Shown piece after piece: positions 37,031 to 45,079 of a stretch of 50,147 bases of DNA. Position 1 is the stretch's first letter; the number at the start of each line of letters is the position of its first letter. The notes under the pieces were generated by a model. That model did not search any database. It was not told the DNA's origin and saw only the letters and a list, made by a program, of their open reading frames with translations. The DNA is taken from NCBI GenBank assembly GCA_964384825.1, contig CAYLMM010000014.1, positions 1 through 50,147 of the forward strand. Reading direction: 5' to 3'. The DNA is from CAYLMM01 sp964384825 (GTDB lineage: Bacteria; Krumholzibacteriota; Krumholzibacteriia; LZORAL124-64-63). Both the position numbers and the translations under genes were made by a program.

Positions 37031-38404
37031 ATGATGCAGGAAAAGCTGGCCAAGGTGCGGCAGGAAGCCGCGGCCAAGAACGTCGAATTCGTGGACCTGA
37101 AGGTGACCGATCTCTCCGGCCGCCTGCACCATATCACGTTCCCCTTCGAACGCTTCACGGCCGAGAGCATGGCCGAGGGGATCGGATTCGACGGATCCAG
37201 TTACGGCTTTCTGAAGGTCGAGGAAAGCGACATGGTCCTGCTGCCGGATCTCGATACGGCCAAGATGGACCCCTTCCGCGAGCGCCCGACCCTGAGCATC
37301 TTCGCCGAGGCCCGGCTCGTCGACGCCGACCGCACGCCCTTCTCCCAGGACGGCCGGACGATCGTGCGCGCCGCCGAGAACGCGCTGCGGACCCTCGGCA
37401 TCGCCGACAGCTCCCTGTGGGGGCCGGAATACGAGTTCTACATCTTCGAGGACGCCGACTACCATTCCGACGTGACCCGCTCGTCCTTCGAGATGACCAG
37501 CCGCGAGCGCTTCTTCCAGAACGCGTATCACGCCTGCAATCCCTTCGACCGCCACGACGATTTCCGCGACGAGGTCTGCGCGACGATGAGGGATTTCGGC
37601 ATCGAGGTCCGCTACCATCATCACGAGGTGGGGGCCAAGGCGCAGCAGGAGATCGAGAGCTGGTTCGCCGATCTGCCCTCGACCGCCGACCACGCGATCC
37701 TCACGAAGTACATCCTGTTCAACCTCGCCCAGAAACGCGACCTGAAGGTCACGTTCATGCCCAAGCCGCTGTTCGACAACGCCGGCAGCGGCTGGCACGT
37801 CCATCAGTTCCTGACCAAGGGCGGCGTGAACATCTTCGACGATCCCGATGGCTACGCCGGGCTGAGCAGGACCGCCCTGCACTACATCGGCGGGATCCTG
37901 ACCCACAGTCCCGCCCTGTGCGCCCTGACCAACCCGAGCACCAACTCGTACAAGCGCCTGGTGCCGGGCTTCGAGGCGCCGACGGCCATCACCTTCGGCC
38001 GCAGCAACCGCGGGGCGGCCGTTCGCATCCCGAGCTACGTGGCCGATCCCGCCTACCGGCGGATCGAGTACCGGCCGCCCGACTTCACCTGCAATCCCTA
38101 CCTCGCGATGTCGGCGATCCTGATGGCGGGAATCGACGGGATCGTCAACGAGATCGATCCCTACGCGGCCGGGTTCCAGCCCGCCGACGCGCCCAGCCCG
38201 CAGTCGCGGCAGGAGGTCGCCTTCCTGCCCCGGTCGCTCGACGATGCGCTCGACGCCCTGGAGGCGGACCACGAATTCCTGCGACGCGAGGACGTCTTCC
38301 CCGAGGCGCTGATCCGCACCTGGCTCGAGACCAAGCGCAACGAGATCCAGGCCATCAGCCGCCGCCCGCATCCCTACGAGTTCACCATGTACTTTGACAT
38401 GTAG
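37031..38404 (+). CDS. glnA: Type I glutamine synthetase
   Basis: 457 residues. It joins ammonia to glutamate with ATP. GFDGSSYGF is the N-terminal beta-grasp signature, GPEYEFYIF the first metal/ATP motif, HHHEVGAKAQQEI and NPSTNSYKRL the glutamate and ammonium site, and IEYRPPD the later motif. The tyrosine loop that is adenylylated in GSI-beta enzymes is absent; the chain ends shortly after HPYEFTMYF. It is therefore closer to GSI-alpha, controlled by feedback rather than adenylylation. GAGGTGAG precedes ATG 37031; ATG 37034 is an alternative. Confidence 0.93.
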   Translation: MMQEKLAKVRQEAAAKNVEFVDLKVTDLSGRLHHITFPFERFTAESMAEGIGFDGSSYGFLKVEESDMVLLPDLDTAKMDPFRERPTLSIFAEARLVDADRTPFSQDGRTIVRAAENALRTLGIADSSLWGPEYEFYIFEDADYHSDVTRSSFEMTSRERFFQNAYHACNPFDRHDDFRDEVCATMRDFGIEVRYHHHEVGAKAQQEIESWFADLPSTADHAILTKYILFNLAQKRDLKVTFMPKPLFDNAGSGWHVHQFLTKGGVNIFDDPDGYAGLSRTALHYIGGILTHSPALCALTNPSTNSYKRLVPGFEAPTAITFGRSNRGAAVRIPSYVADPAYRRIEYRPPDFTCNPYLAMSAILMAGIDGIVNEIDPYAAGFQPADAPSPQSRQEVAFLPRSLDDALDALEADHEFLRREDVFPEALIRTWLETKRNEIQAISRRPHPYEFTMYFDM

Positions 38405-38425
38405 GCCTCGTCGGAGCGAGAATCA

Positions 38426-38481
38426 GGGCCCCTTCGGATACCGGCCGCCGCCGGGACCGCCGAGGGGGCCCTTTCCCTTTT
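38426..38481 (+). terminator. Terminator after glnA
   Basis: A 12-bp stem (38426-38437 with 38460-38471, one G-U pair) with a 22-nt loop that can fold further, followed by TTTCCCTTTT. Confidence 0.75.
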
Positions 38482-38498
38482 CCGCCGGAGGTCGCGGC

Positions 38499-38888
38499 AT
38501 GATCGAATTCGAGGTCGAAACTTCAGCCCGGACCGATTTCGTCGACGTCACCGCGCGGGTCGCCGCCGCGGCTGCCGAACTCGGCGTCGCCGACGGGGCG
38601 GTGCTGGTGTGGGTGCCGCACACCACGGCCGCGATCACGGTCAACGAGGGCGCCGATCCGGACGTGGTCCGGGACATGGCGACGATCCTCGACCGTCTCG
38701 TGCCCTGGGAGGGCGGCTACCGCCACGCCGAGGGCAACGCCGCGGCCCACGTCAAATCCAGCCTCTACGGATGCTCGACGATGATCCCGATCCGCGGCGG
38801 GCGTCCGGCGCTCGGCACCTGGCAGACGATCTGGTTCTGCGACTTCGACGGCCCCCGCCGCCGCCGCGTGCAGGTGCTGACCCCCTGA
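38499..38888 (+). CDS. YjbQ family protein (UPF0047)
   Basis: 129 residues. It matches the UPF0047 family: VWVPHTTAAITVNEGADP near residue 40, HVKSSLYG and the closing LGTWQTIWFCDFDGPR. Some members have weak thiamine-phosphate synthase activity, so that name is often used, but the true role is open. The protein is a small trimeric beta-barrel in known structures. ATG 38499 has CGGAGG eight bases upstream. It follows the glnA terminator and is 68 bp before the exopolysaccharide operon. Confidence 0.88.
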   Translation: MIEFEVETSARTDFVDVTARVAAAAAELGVADGAVLVWVPHTTAAITVNEGADPDVVRDMATILDRLVPWEGGYRHAEGNAAAHVKSSLYGCSTMIPIRGGRPALGTWQTIWFCDFDGPRRRRVQVLTP

Positions 38889-38956
38889 AAAGATTCCGCG
38901 CAACCCCGAGTTAAGGTTCAAGTTCCGCTTCCCGTCGTCGATCAATGGGGCAAACG

Positions 38957-39751
38957 ATGCACCCTAGGGGGATGATCTTGAAGGAACGGATCTACTATCA
39001 CCGCGCGTACAAGACGCTCGCCGGCGCGGGGCGGGGAGGCGTGTTCGTCTTCCTGCTTCTTGTCGCTGTCATAGTCGCGGCCATCGCCTATTGGCACGAC
39101 CCGCTGCTGTCGGCCTTCGTCGGCGTGGTGGGCGGCGTGCTGCGGTTCTGCGGCGTCCAGACCACGATCTTCCACTGGCCCTTCCTGCCGGTCTGGATCA
39201 CCGACATGCCGATCCTGGACTCGGCCGGGGCCTTTCCGACCAAGCACCAGTCGGTGATCTCCTTCGCCGCCTGGCTGCTGGTGGTGCTGATCGTGCCCCA
39301 CCTGCGCCGGGTGCCGAAGGTGATCGTGGTCTACCTGGTCTTCCTGGGGCTGCTGAACACGGCCTCGTCGGCCTTCTTCATCTTCGTGCCGCACCTGTTC
39401 CCCTACGACATCTCGGATTTCTCGCTGCTCTACATGGGCACCCAGTTCGGCATGTGGCTGCTGATGCCGATCGTGATGGGGGTCGCCGTGGCGCCGCTGC
39501 GCCGGCCCGTGCCCGAGAAGATCCTGGTCGTGGTGCTGACCCTGGCCTACGCGGCGGTCTTCGGCGCGGTGCGGTATTCGAGTTTCCTCTACCTGCTGCG
39601 CGAGATCTCGGTGCTCTACATGGCGGCGCTGTTCTTCGCCCTCGGACCGTTGATCGATTTCGTCTACGTGGTGGCGATCTACTCCATCTACGTCAACATC
39701 GTGTCCCTGCGACTGCGCGACAATCCGGAGACGTGGCGATGGTTGTTCTGA
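38957..39751 (+). CDS. Polytopic membrane protein, first gene of the exopolysaccharide operon
   Basis: 264 residues with about seven membrane segments (one near the N-terminus, then pairs from about residue 75 onward). I do not recognise the family. No catalytic motif is visible; the last 15 residues are charged and probably cytoplasmic. The start is uncertain: ATG 38957 has GGGG six bases upstream, TTG 38978 has AGGGGG six bases upstream, and ATG 38945 has no ribosome site. Its end overlaps the synthase gene by 13 bp, so it is coupled to it and probably works with it, as accessory membrane subunits do in other synthase-dependent systems. Confidence 0.7.
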   Translation: MHPRGMILKERIYYHRAYKTLAGAGRGGVFVFLLLVAVIVAAIAYWHDPLLSAFVGVVGGVLRFCGVQTTIFHWPFLPVWITDMPILDSAGAFPTKHQSVISFAAWLLVVLIVPHLRRVPKVIVVYLVFLGLLNTASSAFFIFVPHLFPYDISDFSLLYMGTQFGMWLLMPIVMGVAVAPLRRPVPEKILVVVLTLAYAAVFGAVRYSSFLYLLREISVLYMAALFFALGPLIDFVYVVAIYSIYVNIVSLRLRDNPETWRWLF

Positions 39752-40998
39752 TCCTGAAGATCTACGTGGTGCTCGTGGTGCTGATCATGGCCTTCTACGC
39801 GGCCCGGCACTACCGCTTCACCACCAACCGGCTGGCCGGCCGCCAGCGCCTCTACTACCAGGACCTGGTGGATTCCGATCTGCCCGGCCTGACCGTCCTG
39901 GTGCCGATGCACAACGAGGAGCGTGTGGCCAAGCAGTGCCTGGCGACCCTGTTGCGGTGCGAGTATCCCCGGGACCGCCTGGAGATCGTTCCGATCAACG
40001 ACCACTCCGAGGACCGCACCGGCGAGATCATCGACGCGATCGCGGCCGAGAATCCCGAGATCCGGCCCCTGCACCGCGACAAGGGCCACCGCGGCAAGCC
40101 CGCGGCCCTGAACGAGGCCCTGCAGACCGCGTCGGGCGAGATCGTGCTGGTCTTCGACGCCGACTACCTGCCCAGCCGGGGCGCTCTGCGCGACCTGGCC
40201 ATCTCGTTCAAGGATCCGGAGGTCGGCGCGGTCATGGGCCGCGTCATCCCGATCAACACCCGCAGCAACCTGCTGACCCGTCTGCTCGATCTCGAGCGCA
40301 GCGGCGGCTACCAGGTCGATCAGCAGGCCCGGCACAACCTGCGCCTGATGCCGCAGTACGGCGGCACCGTGGGCGGTTTCCGCCGCGATCTGGTGCTGGC
40401 GTTCGGCGGCTTCGACCCGCGCGCCCTGGCCGAGGACACCGACCTCTCGTACCGGCTCTACACCCGCGGCTGGAAGGTCGTCTACGCCAACCGGGTGGAA
40501 TGCTACGAGGAGGTGCCCGAGACCTGGGAGGTTCGCTCCCGGCAGATCCGGCGCTGGTCGCGGGGCCACAACTTCACGATGTTCAAGCAGTGCGGCCCTC
40601 TGCTGCGGTCGAAGTTCCTGTCGCCGGCCCAGAAGCTCGACGCCATGCTGCTGCTGCTGATCTACACCGTGCCGGTGTTCCTGTTCACCGGGATCATCGA
40701 TTCGGTGATCCTGTTCTTCCTCGGCGAGATGCAGATCGTCGAGAGCCTGCTGGTGTTCCTGTTCGTCGCCGCCTACAACTCCTTCGGCAACTTCGCCCCC
40801 TTCTACCAGATCGGTACGGCGTCGCTGCTCGACGGTGTGACCCACCGCATCCGCCTGCTGCCCTTCCTGATGTTCTACTTCCTGCTGAACATCTGGACGA
40901 TCACCGGCGGATTCTTCCAGGCGATCGGCGACCGGCTGCGCAACCGGCGCGTGGAGTGGGAGAAGACGACGCGATTCCGAAAGGCGGACGCGACATGA
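39739..40998 (+). CDS. Processive family 2 glycosyltransferase (polysaccharide synthase)
   Basis: 419 residues. One N-terminal membrane segment, a GT-A domain and several C-terminal membrane segments match cellulose, hyaluronan and poly-GlcNAc synthases. D140-A-D142 binds the metal/UDP-sugar, D233 in AEDTD is the catalytic base, and Q269-IRR-W273 is the QxxRW motif of processive enzymes. It would both polymerise a sugar and pass the chain through the inner membrane. ATG 39739 has CCGGAG eight bases upstream. The sugar donor cannot be read from sequence; no PilZ domain is present. Confidence 0.88.
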   Translation: MVVLILKIYVVLVVLIMAFYAARHYRFTTNRLAGRQRLYYQDLVDSDLPGLTVLVPMHNEERVAKQCLATLLRCEYPRDRLEIVPINDHSEDRTGEIIDAIAAENPEIRPLHRDKGHRGKPAALNEALQTASGEIVLVFDADYLPSRGALRDLAISFKDPEVGAVMGRVIPINTRSNLLTRLLDLERSGGYQVDQQARHNLRLMPQYGGTVGGFRRDLVLAFGGFDPRALAEDTDLSYRLYTRGWKVVYANRVECYEEVPETWEVRSRQIRRWSRGHNFTMFKQCGPLLRSKFLSPAQKLDAMLLLLIYTVPVFLFTGIIDSVILFFLGEMQIVESLLVFLFVAAYNSFGNFAPFYQIGTASLLDGVTHRIRLLPFLMFYFLLNIWTITGGFFQAIGDRLRNRRVEWEKTTRFRKADAT

Positions 40999-42200
40999 TG
41001 CGACGGATCGTCCCGTTGTCCGTTCTGATGGCGGCGGCCGCCGTCGCCGCGGTTCCCGAGGTCCGCGCCGCGGCTGGCGAGGCCGTCGCTGCGGCGCCCT
41101 TGCTGGCCACGGTCCACGTCCGGCCCTGGGCGCCGCCGCTGCTGCTGGCGGTCTTCGCCCTGCTGATCTTCCTGCCGTTCCTGCCCGGCCTGGTCGAGGT
41201 CTACCGGCCGCGCGACCGTTATCCGCTGCCGATCAACACGGCCTACGCGAAGGATCCCCGGTTCCTCGGCCTGTCGGCCCGGAAGGTCTTCCATGCGGCG
41301 GTGGCCAACGCGCCCGAGGGCGAGGGGCCGCATCTGCTGTGGCTTTCGCACGAGGAGCAGGTCGTCGTCTCCGGTCCGCGCACGGTGAAGGAGGACACGG
41401 CGATCGACCATGTCTTCTACGTGCGCGGCGATCTCGGCATCGAGCGCCGCTGCGCCTTTGCCAAGGACGTCTACGCCTCCGGCGCGGTCTCGGTCGGCGA
41501 GCAGGCGTCCCTGCGGACGCTGGCCGCCGACGGCGACATGGATCTCGGACCGCATGTCGCGATCGGCCGCTGGGTCGATTCCGAAGGCGATCTGACCGTC
41601 GGCGAACGCGTCGATCTCGGACACAGCGCCTCCTGCGCGGGCCGCCTGCGCCTGGGCGACGCGGTGACCTTCACCCGCCTCTACGGGCGGGAGATCACCA
41701 CGCCGGGGGTCGGCGGCGAAGGCGCCGGGCCGGTCGGCTTGGAGGCCGAGGGCGAGAGGTCCATGCTGAAGATCGATCCCGACCGCGAGATCAAATCCAT
41801 CCGCGACGTCCTGGAATATCACCGGGGGAATCTCGAGATCGGCGCGGGCGCGCGCGTCGACGGCCCCCTGCTGGTCCGCGGCGACCTGATCTGCGGACGG
41901 GGCGCGGGGATCACGGGTCCGGTGCGGGTGCATGGCCAGGTGACTCTGGCCGAAGACGCCGTGGTCCGGGGCGACGTGTTCGCCGAAGGGGCGGTCCGCA
42001 TCGGCCGCAACGCGGCGGTGACCGGCAACGTCTTCTCGCAGGACCACGTCGAGATCGAATCCGGGGCCCGGCTGGGTCGTCCGGGCGCCGACAAGACCGT
42101 GATCGGCAAGCGGTCGATCACGCTCGCCGAAGGAGTGCGGCTGCACGGGTACGTGCTGACCGACGGACGGGGGAAGGTGCTGTGCGGAAAGTCCTGCTGA
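40995..42200 (+). CDS. Membrane-anchored bactofilin-like (polymer-forming) protein
   Basis: 401 residues. Two hydrophobic segments (about 5-25, possibly a signal peptide, and about 49-66) are followed by the basic VYRPRDRY, which puts the large C-terminal region in the cytoplasm. That region is built of short repeated strands with glycine turns (VRGDLICG, VHGQVTLAE, VRGDVFAEG, VTGNVFSQ), the right-handed beta-helix of bactofilins, in two blocks. Bactofilins form filaments that localise enzymes. Its start overlaps the synthase stop by 4 bp; the next gene starts inside its 3' end. Fold assignment is by pattern only. Confidence 0.7.
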   Translation: MMRRIVPLSVLMAAAAVAAVPEVRAAAGEAVAAAPLLATVHVRPWAPPLLLAVFALLIFLPFLPGLVEVYRPRDRYPLPINTAYAKDPRFLGLSARKVFHAAVANAPEGEGPHLLWLSHEEQVVVSGPRTVKEDTAIDHVFYVRGDLGIERRCAFAKDVYASGAVSVGEQASLRTLAADGDMDLGPHVAIGRWVDSEGDLTVGERVDLGHSASCAGRLRLGDAVTFTRLYGREITTPGVGGEGAGPVGLEAEGERSMLKIDPDREIKSIRDVLEYHRGNLEIGAGARVDGPLLVRGDLICGRGAGITGPVRVHGQVTLAEDAVVRGDVFAEGAVRIGRNAAVTGNVFSQDHVEIESGARLGRPGADKTVIGKRSITLAEGVRLHGYVLTDGRGKVLCGKSC

Positions 42201-44047
42201 TTCTCGCCGCCCTGGCGGCCGTGGCGATCCTGGTCTACGGAATCTCCTCGTTGAAGGAGGTCGCCGGGATCTCGTCCAACGGCGAGATCCGGGTCTGCCT
42301 GGGCTACAACCCGCGCCTGGCGGACGATGCGGCTGCCGAACTGGCGGCCTACGCCAGCGTGCTCGAGGAGGAGGGCGTTCCCTTCCGGCAGGTCGACCTG
42401 TTCGCGCTGCTCGACGTCGACGCGGCCGGATTCGCGCGCAAGGTGCCCGCCCTGATCCTGCCGGACGGGGCCTGCACGTCGCTGAATTCGATCTTCGCGT
42501 TGTGGATCGACGATTACCTGCGGGCCGGCGGCTCGGTCGCGGTGATCTACGACGCCGGCGTCCGCAGCCTCAAGGGGGCGTTCCTGCCCCGCAGCTTCTT
42601 CGCCGCCTTCACCGGCGTCGATCACGTCTCCTACGCGTGGGAGGGAGCCACGGCCTACACCACCGGCGGCATCCGCTTCCGCAGCGCCGAAGCGGCCGCG
42701 GCCTGCGGCATCCCGCCGGGCAAGCTGGACGACGAGCTCTTCCTCTGCGGCTACGGATACGGCCGTCTCGATTATCCGGTGGCCCGCAGCCGCGTGCTGC
42801 TGGCCGAAGGCGGCGGCGCCGCCGCCGAGATCCTGGCCGAGGCGATCGACGGCGAGGGCGTGGCCCATCCCGCGGTGGTCCGGCGCGAATACGGCGCGGG
42901 CCGGGTCCTCTACGTCAATCTGCCGCTCGGCCACCTGAAGGCCCACGACGACGATCTGCCGCTGCGGTCGCTGCTGCGCTCCTTCCTGTTCGGCCAGGCG
43001 CGGGTGCCGCATCTGATGAGCACGCCCGGCGGCCGGGGCGGCGTGGTCTTCAACTGGCACGTCGACGCCAACGACGACTGGGCGATTCTCGACCGCATGG
43101 AGCGCGAGGGATTCTTCCCCGACGACATCGCCTACTCCATCCATATCTGCGCCGGGGAATCCCTCGACGAACCGGGCGACGGCAAGGGATTCGACGCCTG
43201 CGGCGCCGGACGCCGTTTCGTGGACATGCTGGTCCGCCACGGCGCGATAGGATCGCACGGCGGCTGGTACCACAACATCTTCGCCCTGAAGGCCGCTTCC
43301 GGGGAATGGGGCGGGCCCGAGATCCGCCGATACGTCGAGCGCAACCAGCGCTGCCTGCGGTCGGTCACCGGCAAGCGGGTCGTCGAGTACTCCGCGCCGG
43401 CCGGCGTCCATCCGCCGCGGATGATGGCCCGCATCATGTCCGACCTCGGGATGAACAGCTACTACTACACCGGCGACGGCGGCAGCGCGCCGAACCGATC
43501 GTTCCATGAAGGTGAGCGCCTGTCCGATTCCCTGGTGGCGTTCCCGGTGATGCCCCTGGGCGAAGTGGCGTCCCTGGGCGAGATGGACGAGCTCGAGAAC
43601 TACGACGAGACGGTCGTCGGCCGCTGGCTGCGGGAGACCTCGGCGTACTGCGACCGGGAGCGGACGGTGCGCCTGCTCTATTCGCATCCCTACAATCTGT
43701 ACGTCTACAAGCACGAGAACGATTACCGCCGGGTATTCCTGGACTGGCTGATCGAACTGGAGCAGGCCCAGCGCGAGCAGAGGCTGACGGTCGCCCCGAT
43801 GAGCGTCTTCGCCGATTTCCTGCTGCGGATGATCGAGACCGAGGCGTCCTTCGTGCGAGACGGCGGCGTGCTGCGGGTCGAGCTGAGCAATCCGCGGGGA
43901 TTGCGGGACCAGGCCGTGGCGCTGCCCGAGGAACTCTGCGAACGGCCCGACGCTCCGGGCCTGCGGGTGGAACAGGACGACGGCTGGTATTACGTCGTTG
44001 TCGAGGATGCGGTCGACGCCAAGACCTTCACGGTGGATCTGCGCTGA
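42182..44047 (+). CDS. Membrane-anchored protein with divergent polysaccharide deacetylase domain
   Basis: 621 residues. An N-terminal membrane anchor (about 3-20) is followed by a Rossmann/amidotransferase-like domain (about 30-270), a NodB-like domain (about 285-540) and a C-terminal beta-sandwich. Metal-site candidates are H293-V-D295 with D298/D299, and H359-GGWY-H364. Standard enzymes have H-x3-H, but the spacing here is x4. The R-x-P motif reads S404-APAG. The domain order recalls PelA without its hydrolase domain. It probably trims acetyl groups from polymer in the periplasm. The GTG start at 42182 overlaps the previous gene by 19 bp. Confidence 0.7.
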   Translation: MRKVLLILAALAAVAILVYGISSLKEVAGISSNGEIRVCLGYNPRLADDAAAELAAYASVLEEEGVPFRQVDLFALLDVDAAGFARKVPALILPDGACTSLNSIFALWIDDYLRAGGSVAVIYDAGVRSLKGAFLPRSFFAAFTGVDHVSYAWEGATAYTTGGIRFRSAEAAAACGIPPGKLDDELFLCGYGYGRLDYPVARSRVLLAEGGGAAAEILAEAIDGEGVAHPAVVRREYGAGRVLYVNLPLGHLKAHDDDLPLRSLLRSFLFGQARVPHLMSTPGGRGGVVFNWHVDANDDWAILDRMEREGFFPDDIAYSIHICAGESLDEPGDGKGFDACGAGRRFVDMLVRHGAIGSHGGWYHNIFALKAASGEWGGPEIRRYVERNQRCLRSVTGKRVVEYSAPAGVHPPRMMARIMSDLGMNSYYYTGDGGSAPNRSFHEGERLSDSLVAFPVMPLGEVASLGEMDELENYDETVVGRWLRETSAYCDRERTVRLLYSHPYNLYVYKHENDYRRVFLDWLIELEQAQREQRLTVAPMSVFADFLLRMIETEASFVRDGGVLRVELSNPRGLRDQAVALPEELCERPDAPGLRVEQDDGWYYVVVEDAVDAKTFTVDLR

Positions 44048-44053
44048 TCCGCG

Positions 44054-44083
44054 CGCCCGGGACCGCCCGGGACCGCCCGGAAC
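44054..44083. repeat. Three tandem 10-bp repeats
   Basis: Two identical copies of CGCCCGGGAC and a third with one change lie between the deacetylase and outer-membrane barrel genes. They can form small hairpins. The 106-bp gap holds nothing else recognisable apart from the ribosome site of the next gene. Confidence 0.6.
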
Positions 44084-44153
44084 CGCGGACAGGACGCGCG
44101 GCCGCCGGGCCGCCGGAAACGATGATCGAACAGACCAGAGAGAGGACGAGCCC

Positions 44154-45005
44154 TTGAATATCCGACGCCTACCGATTCCCGTCCGCCGCTTCATGGCCGC
44201 CTGCGGCCTTCTGCTGCTGGCCGCGGCCGTGGCGCCGGCGCCGGCGGCGGCCGACAGTCTGGAGGAGTGGACGAAGGTCCGCGCCGCGCTGCGCTACCGT
44301 CTGGACGTGGATTATCTCTACGACCATCTCTCGCCCAACGACGTCTACGGCGACTGGCACACCGCGACCGCCACCCTGTACGTCAAGACCATGCCGCGGT
44401 TCACGCCCTTCATCCAGACCGGTCTGTTCGAGCGCGAGGACGCCGACGCCGGCCTGACCGTCGGCGCCTACACCGACTGGAAGCCCGGCCTGCTGTACAC
44501 CTACACCGCGTACACGACCGGCGGCGCTTCGGAGTACCTGCAGAAGCACCGCATCGACCACCATTTCTACCTGAACCTCGGGCCGGCGAGCCTGGTGGTC
44601 GGCGGCGGCTACGCCGAGGACCACCGCGACCACGAGGACTGGTATTGGACCGTCGGGCCGCGGATCTGGCGCGGAAAATTCATCGGCGAGTACCGGGTCA
44701 CGCGGCAGTCCAGCGATCCCGGCGGCGAGGTCGCCTGGAACCATCTGCTGACCCTGGGCTGGGGCGAAGAGGGACGGTCGTGGCTGTTCCTGTCGGCCAC
44801 GGTGGGCGAGGAGGCCTATCTGGCGCTGAACGTGACGCCCGAACAGCGGGTCCATCACGACCTGTGGGAGATCGGCGCCACCTGGCAGAAATGGCTCACG
44901 CCGCGCTTCGGGCTGAAGGCCCAGCTGCGGTACCTGGATCTGGGAGACGACGACGACGGCTACGAGAAGCTGGGCGTCGGCGGGGGCCTGTTCGTGGAAT
45001 TCTAG
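44154..45005 (+). CDS. Outer-membrane beta-barrel protein, YaiO-like
   Basis: 283 residues. A signal peptide ends near residue 33 (AAA-DS). The rest alternates polar and hydrophobic residues in about 12 strands rich in Tyr and Trp, and the chain ends in FVEF, with the terminal Phe used for barrel assembly. The overall look fits the YaiO family. It lies last in the synthase operon and could be the export channel or an envelope accessory for the polymer. The start is TTG 44154, preceded by AGAGAGGACGAG. In E. coli yaiO lies near yaiP, a GT2 gene, which supports the link. Confidence 0.7.
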   Translation: MNIRRLPIPVRRFMAACGLLLLAAAVAPAPAAADSLEEWTKVRAALRYRLDVDYLYDHLSPNDVYGDWHTATATLYVKTMPRFTPFIQTGLFEREDADAGLTVGAYTDWKPGLLYTYTAYTTGGASEYLQKHRIDHHFYLNLGPASLVVGGGYAEDHRDHEDWYWTVGPRIWRGKFIGEYRVTRQSSDPGGEVAWNHLLTLGWGEEGRSWLFLSATVGEEAYLALNVTPEQRVHHDLWEIGATWQKWLTPRFGLKAQLRYLDLGDDDDGYEKLGVGGGLFVEF

Positions 45006-45030
45006 AGCGCTGCGGCGCGATGGGAAAAGG

Positions 45031-45060
45031 AAGGGCGGCCGCCTCGCAGCGGCCGCCCTT
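45031..45060. terminator. Terminator between the exopolysaccharide operon and the epimerase gene
   Basis: A perfect 12-bp stem (45031-45042 with 45049-45060) with a 6-nt loop. On the minus strand CCTTTTCCC follows, so it best ends the epimerase transcript. Confidence 0.7.
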
Positions 45061-45079
45061 GGCGTGTCCGGCGCGGTTC

